Below the pieces are notes generated by a model. That model was not told where the DNA came from. It saw nothing but the letters and a program-made list of their open reading frames with translations, and did no database searches. From Neelides folsomi (taxonomy: Eukaryota; Arthropoda; Collembola; Neelipleona; Neelidae), in NCBI GenBank assembly GCA_034687125.1, contig JAQGBZ010000259.1, forward strand, positions 25,432 through 89,431: 64,000 nt of DNA. The letters are read 5' to 3'. This document shows, piece by piece, positions 59,182 through 64,000 of this stretch; position 1 is the first letter of the stretch, and every line of letters starts with the position of its first letter. A program made the position numbers and the translations under genes.

Positions 59182-59505
59182 CCCTTTTTGGGCAATGCTT
59201 GTCCGATAAAAGGCAAATGTTCCCTGAAATCAGGCAATTGTTGACCGAAAAGAGGCAATGTTTCCCAAAACTATACTCTATTATTCTATTATAATACAAT
59301 ACATATTAATCTCTTACCATTATCAATACGTTGTAGAGATATTTATATCATTTACAATCAATGCAATTTTACTGTATGCAAAAATAATTTAAAAGATAAA
59401 TAAATAATTTATTTGATAATTGTAATGGCATACATTAACGTTTTAAATAATAAAATGATAAATTAGCTTATATACGTTACATTATAAAATTTAAATAAAT
59501 AAAAA
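59182..59505. other. spacer with GGCAATG-type short repeats
   Basis: 59185-59265 contains four irregular repeats of a GGCAAT(G/T)-centred unit. The rest is AT-rich. No gene. Confidence 0.4.
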
Positions 59506-62011
59506 TTAAGAAGCGTTAATGCTGTGTTCAGGTTGAATTCTATTTCTTATCCATGATGAATATTCTCCAACTTTTGTAAAAACGTCTGGGCTTTCTCCGC
59601 ATTTTTTACTCAAACTAAAAGATGCCACTCCGATCTATTAAACAATAAAAAAAATTTCAATATATTCAGCAATTTCAACATTATTAATTAACGTTTAAAA
59701 TTGATATAAAAATATTATTAACACTTACCTGATATACTTTTTCTCCTCTCCTGTACATCAGTGGGCTAAAAATCGACAATGAAAAATCAATTAGATAAAA
59801 ATCAATTTAAATTCCGATTTAATTTTTACCCTCCAGAATCTCCATAGCAAATAGCGGCTTGACTTGTTGAATCAACGCAGATCATTGAAGTAGGCTGGAA
59901 AAATCTCCTATAAACGCGTTGGCAACTTCGATCGTCCATGAAGGGGATTTTAACTCTGTGAAGTTGACGTGGAGCAACTTCAGTTGATTTCACACGGCCC
60001 CATCCGAGAGCAACTCCTAATTAAAAATCGTGTTTAAAACATTTAGTAAACATATCTAATAATTTGTAGATTTTATATTCAATTACCCTTTTTCCCATTC
60101 CACGTTTCTCTCAACATTTGCCTCGTTGGAAGGCAAATTGGGGAAACTTCTTCAGTGAATTTTACATGATCTGTCAATTTAACCAAAGCTAAATCAGCTG
60201 TCAAACTTTTGGAGTTCCATCGTTTGTGCAATATGAATTTCTCAGCCTGAAAATTTAAAATAAAAACATATTTTAAGAATATAACTGGTTTTTAATACTA
60301 AACTATGTATGTGTGCACTACTACTAATAATAATTTATTCATCTGTCTAGTGCTAATAAATAACAATACGTAATTGACTGAAAGAAATATTAAAAAACCT
60401 GAATGTTGATTTCTGACCCGGTGAATGCTTTCCTGTCAGTTCCTCCCAAAAAGACGCTTACAGACTCAGCTCTTTGTAAGCAATGACTTGCCGAAAGAAC
60501 GTAATTAGAGGAAATAAGTGAACCAGTACAAGCCGTCACAGATCCATCAGTTCTTGTAATGTCCAATTGAGCAGCCCATGGAAAAAGTCCTGGGTCAACT
60601 TTTCGACCACCGACGATCTATTCAACATTTTAAATCCAAATGATTTTTAGGTAATAGGTATAATTAAACGTTATTAAGTATTTAATAAATTATTTTAACT
60701 CGATTAATTCCAATTACAAGAATAGAATTATTAATAACAATATTAACCAATAATATTTAAATATCAATTATTTAATCACTTTCGAATTCCTTCCAAGCTT
60801 TCCACATAATTCCTTTTCTTCTTTGGGATCTGGACGTCCTGCAGTTAAACGTGAGAGGAAAAAACGTTGTTTTCTCGTATGGAAATTACAAGTTGATCCA
60901 CCTCGGACTTTTTCATCTTTCCTGATTTTAATGGAGATTTTCCGGCTGAGAGCGATTGCCCTCAATGTTGGATTTGATCCACAATAAAGATAGGAATTTC
61001 TCCTAAACTTCAAATCTCCTTTTACATTGATCGTCAACGAGTCCCGAGAATCTGAACAATTCCGCAAATGGAGATTTTCACATTGGAGAATCAATCTCGA
61101 AGACTTATTTGGACTCGTAATTAATATTGTGCAATCATCAGTGAAGTTCAATGGGAAAGATCCGCTCGTTCCATTAATTCTATTATAGAAAAATAACTTT
61201 ATAATAAATATTTATTTTTTTACTATCAAACTATGTATAATAATGTAGGTAGGTAATTAAATTTTGTATAAAAGAGGGGCACTTTGCAATAGCGATTTCA
61301 ATTCCTCTGGCGGTATTGAGAAGAAAAACATAATTAAATAAGTTCCAAATGATAAAGATACAAAATTGTACAGATTAGCCCAATTAAATTAAATATAGCA
61401 TTTAAATCTGCTTTCCATTTTCACAATTCTTACAATTAGTGAATTTAAAAATAAATTTAATAAAATACCTTATTTTGCATGGTTTGTATTCCGAGCTGTC
61501 ATCCTCTCTGCTTTCCCTACTAGAAGAGAAATCATCGTCCCAGTCCTTCCCGTCGTTCAATTCATTGTCGTCGAGTTCCACTTGATCATTTTCAACTTCA
61601 TTATTTTCATCATCGATTTCAACTCCATCGTTTTCCACTTCATCGTCTTCTTCTGGAAATTTATCTATTGAAGGTGAAGTGGTCGAATGGTTGAACATCA
61701 TGTTGTGAACTTCTTCAATGATTTTGTCATAAACAGTCACTTTTGAGTCAACGTATTGGCCAATGATAATATCAGGCGAAAGCATTGGGCCAGGATTTAA
61801 AATTACTTCTGTATCCTAAATTAGTGAAATTAAATTAAAGTTAATTAACTGATAAAAGCAAATGTTAATGAATGGATAGATAGTTAGTGTTAGTTAATGA
61901 ATGGAAATGGATAGTTAAATTAAAAATAAATACCGATAATTCTTGATCTCTGGCACTTTCAGAATTATAAATTAAAAGAAAGGAAATAAATATTTTGCTA
62001 ATATACTTCAT
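59506..62011 (-). CDS. secreted CUB-serine protease with acidic linker
   Basis: Eight minus-strand exons (62011-61934, 61815-61469, 61179-60780, 60617-60399, 60246-60087, 60016-59830, 59765-59729, 59634-59506) join in frame to 518 residues. Order: signal peptide (MKYISKIFISFLLIYNSESA); acidic Asp/Glu-rich linker (about 70-130); CUB-like domain (ILITSPNKSSRLILQCENL, YLYCGS); activation site then IVGG; chymotrypsin-fold protease. The full triad is present: His in SASHC, Asp in TADLALVKL, Ser in YGDSGGP. The residue six before the active Ser (189 position) is Ala, not the Asp of trypsin, so cleavage after Arg/Lys is doubtful. The activation cleavage itself follows NSK and so needs a trypsin-like enzyme. 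It is probably a secreted digestive, immune or venom-type protease. Confidence 0.88.
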
Positions 62012-62617
62012 AATTAATTAAGGGAAGAATTAAGGGAATAATTAAATAAAATAAAAATTGATTAATTTTATTTTCCCTCAAATTCACGTTCACTCCAAAA
62101 GGGAAATGGAGAAGAGGAAATGGAAAATTAGATTTTTATACATTAGATCTAATGAATATTTGATTGTTTATAAACATTGTATTCCATTTAATAGCTCTGG
62201 GTCAATGGGTTAATTATCGCCACAGTTCAATTATAATTCTATAACCAATAATTTACCAAATTCACGCTCAGTTAAGAACTATTAATTACAAGTTCAGATG
62301 AAACAATGAATTCTCTCATTGTTAAGATAAATCCACCCCATATGTATTTTTGAATAATTAATTTAATTTACTTATTCTTAAAACAATTAAGAATAAGTAG
62401 AGCAAATAAAAACCATTATAACAATTATTCATAGAAACTTACAATATTTCCTATATTTTTCAAAAATGTTTAATAAAAATTAAATTAAATTATTTATTAA
62501 GTTTCAATCAATTGGTTATAATCTACAAATTGGCCAAATTCTCTATTTAAATTAATAAACATTAAAGTTTAATTAATTTGATTATAGTTTAACAAATTAG
62601 CAATTTAACAAATTTCA
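62012..62617. other. intergenic, divergent promoter region
   Basis: Spacer between the protease and the following plus-strand gene. A TATAAAAAT motif on the minus strand (about 62131-62140) and a TCAGT initiator-like motif at about 62268 are present. No coding frame. Confidence 0.45.
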
Positions 62618-63310
62618 ATGTGGTGGCAAACTCCTTATTGTGCCTATCCACAAGGTCAATATTACCCAAGCAATCCCTGGGGAGATAAAAGCAAACGGGC
62701 CGAGTTTGAGCGATTGTACAATAAACCATATAGAGGTCATCATCGGGGCAACTTTGTGACACGTGGTGACATGTTCGGCCCATACGCCACCGAATATCCG
62801 CCACAAGCCCCGATCCAAACAATCTGTCCAGAACATCCCGAAGTGACCCGCCAACGAGAACTCGCCGAAGCCCAACGGTTACGCGATGAAGAGGAAAAGA
62901 AGCGAAAAAGATCTCTCGTTGTTGGACTTGAAGATCTCGCTGGATGTTTGCGAATGTCAATGGGAGCAGCTGCAGGAATGGTGAATTACGCAAATGGCCC
63001 AGCTAACAAATTGATCGAGGGATTCGATAGCTACAAAAACTCATTCAATGACTTTGCTTGTTCTGAAGCTGAATGTTTAAATCAAATGCGACCGAAATTC
63101 CAACGGCCTGTTCAAGAAATGTCTGATAAAATTGCCAATGGGGAAGTTTTGGGCCACGCACTTGCAAATTCTTATGGATATGACTCCAACTCCAAACGAA
63201 CGTCGTTTAAGCCAAATGTCGTCGTTAAGAAATGCGCCAAGCCTGAAATTACTGATAAGAATCCCAAATTAGTTCAACAATGTGACGTTAAGAAAAATGC
63301 TAAATGTTAA
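62618..63310 (+). CDS. unrecognised single-exon protein
   Basis: 230 open codons from a good start, clearly less AT-rich than its flanks. No signal peptide or membrane helix. It has an aromatic/Pro-rich N-terminus (MWWQTPYCAYPQGQYYPSNP), a charged coiled-coil-like middle (TRQRELAEAQRLRDEEEKKR) and a C-terminal half with several cysteines (DFACSEAECLNQM, VVKKCAKP, VQQCDVKK). No known domain. Reverse-strand frames over the same bases are shadows. A real coding gene seems likely; the function is unknown. Confidence 0.65.
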   Translation: MWWQTPYCAYPQGQYYPSNPWGDKSKRAEFERLYNKPYRGHHRGNFVTRGDMFGPYATEYPPQAPIQTICPEHPEVTRQRELAEAQRLRDEEEKKRKRSLVVGLEDLAGCLRMSMGAAAGMVNYANGPANKLIEGFDSYKNSFNDFACSEAECLNQMRPKFQRPVQEMSDKIANGEVLGHALANSYGYDSNSKRTSFKPNVVVKKCAKPEITDKNPKLVQQCDVKKNAKC

Positions 63311-63652
63311 TTGTGAATTATATTAAAAACTTAATTAAATGAGATATTAATCAAAATTTATCATAATTAACTAAATATTAAAATGTTATAATGTCATCGC
63401 ACAATATTGTTCGATTCAAAAATTGTAAAATATAATGTAAAATTAATAAAATATTTCTATCGCACAATTTAGTAAACTAGAAAATTTAATAACGTTGTTG
63501 GTTACTAATTCTATTTATTTTTATCTCTCTTTCAATTTAAATTTTTTTATAAAAATAAATGAAAACTGACCTTTTTAACTAAATGATGCAAACTGCGAAC
63601 GACTCCAAATAAATATTAAGTGTATTAAAAGTGTAACTAAACTTGAATTAAA
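63311..63652. other. intergenic, no gene seen
   Basis: AT-rich spacer. The promoter side of the final partial gene. Nothing specific recognised. Confidence 0.45.
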
Positions 63653-63911
63653 ATGGTTTTGAACACGGAAGGAAATAATGCAACGACTGACGACGTCAAT
63701 GCACTCCAAGATGAACCAACCGTCCACGAGAAGACGACAGAGGAAAGAGAACAAGAGATGAATTTGGATGTCGAAAAGGGGGGGAAGAAGAAAAGATCAA
63801 ATTTGGAAAACGCTGGGGAAAAAATGAAGAAAGTAAATCATGAAGCGGATCCAATCACTGCTTTCATTCCTTGCATTGCAAAAGAAGATGGAGGATTGAA
63901 AACAAAGGACA
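63653..63911 (+). CDS. first exon of an unrecognised gene, cut by the window edge
   Basis: Start codon at 63653 and a strong donor (A|GTAAGTTAA) after 63911 give about 86 hydrophilic residues: acidic Thr/Glu-rich, with a KGGKKKR basic patch and KMKKVNHEADPITAFIPCIA. Reading on past the donor meets a stop at 63938, so splicing is likely and the rest lies outside the window. No family recognised. Confidence 0.55.
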
Positions 63912-64000
63912 GTAAGTTAAATTGGAATAAGTCTAGATGACGGGCGGATCGAGAAATTGATAATTAGGATATCATTTACTACTAAATCGATAGTGGAGAT

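Noticed and set aside
62589-62993. Two long minus-strand frames
   Set aside because: They overlap the 62618-63310 gene, whose composition, start and length are better; the minus frames have no start context or partner exons.

Overview
This is a eukaryotic, metazoan window. It is strongly AT-rich, and its genes are split by short GT-AG introns, mostly about 50-120 bp. The gene families point to an arthropod: divergent ionotropic receptors, a seven-helix gustatory-type receptor, a CUB-serine protease, MATH-BTB and C2H2 families, and interstitial TTAGG-type telomeric repeats. A springtail (Collembola) is my best guess from the mix of PHB-depolymerase-like, ankyrin-kinase and receptor-kinase genes; no species can be assigned. 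Exon structures below were assembled by hand from splice sites and reading-frame continuity. Many real exons are too short or too split to stand out as open frames.

Layout. 0-6 kb (+/-): a secreted PHB-depolymerase-like protein with a Gln-rich tail, a small secreted Asn-rich protein, and a nine-finger C2H2 protein. 6.7-9.7 kb: a short inverted-repeat element holding a telomere-like repeat, a decayed zinc-finger gene and a chemoreceptor. 9.9-15.9 kb: a tandem duplication carrying MATH-BTB genes. The left copy is intact and marked by perfect palindromes. The right copy is broken but carries a previously hidden three-exon, eight-cysteine secreted peptide. 17-22.5 kb: a multipass membrane protein and two related type I membrane proteins, one with a VWA domain. 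22.9-25.5 kb: an F-box/leucine-rich gene. 27.4-29.3 kb: a P-element/THAP9-like transposase relic. 30.8-36.2 kb: a receptor tyrosine kinase with trefoil domains and about 27 ankyrin repeats, carrying several disabling changes. A truncated F-box fragment faces it. 37.5-45.6 kb: two single-exon ionotropic receptors flanking a cysteine-rich secreted protein, preceded by a frameshifted secreted protein. 46.5-50.8 kb: an intact 18-exon receptor tyrosine kinase whose ectodomain is (c-type lysozyme-like + Ig) x 2. 51.3-63.9 kb: a flavin-oxidase relic, a TPR-like gene, TRAP-gamma, zinc-finger relics, a CUB-serine protease and two unrecognised genes, the last running off the edge.

The most exciting item is the lysozyme-Ig receptor tyrosine kinase at 46505-50837. 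All 18 exons join in frame, both lysozyme modules keep eight cysteines and the catalytic Glu but lose the catalytic Asp, and the kinase has an HGD catalytic loop. With the related trefoil-ankyrin kinase 10 kb away, it suggests a receptor family that swaps unusual ectodomains. A role in sensing microbes or glycans is inference only.
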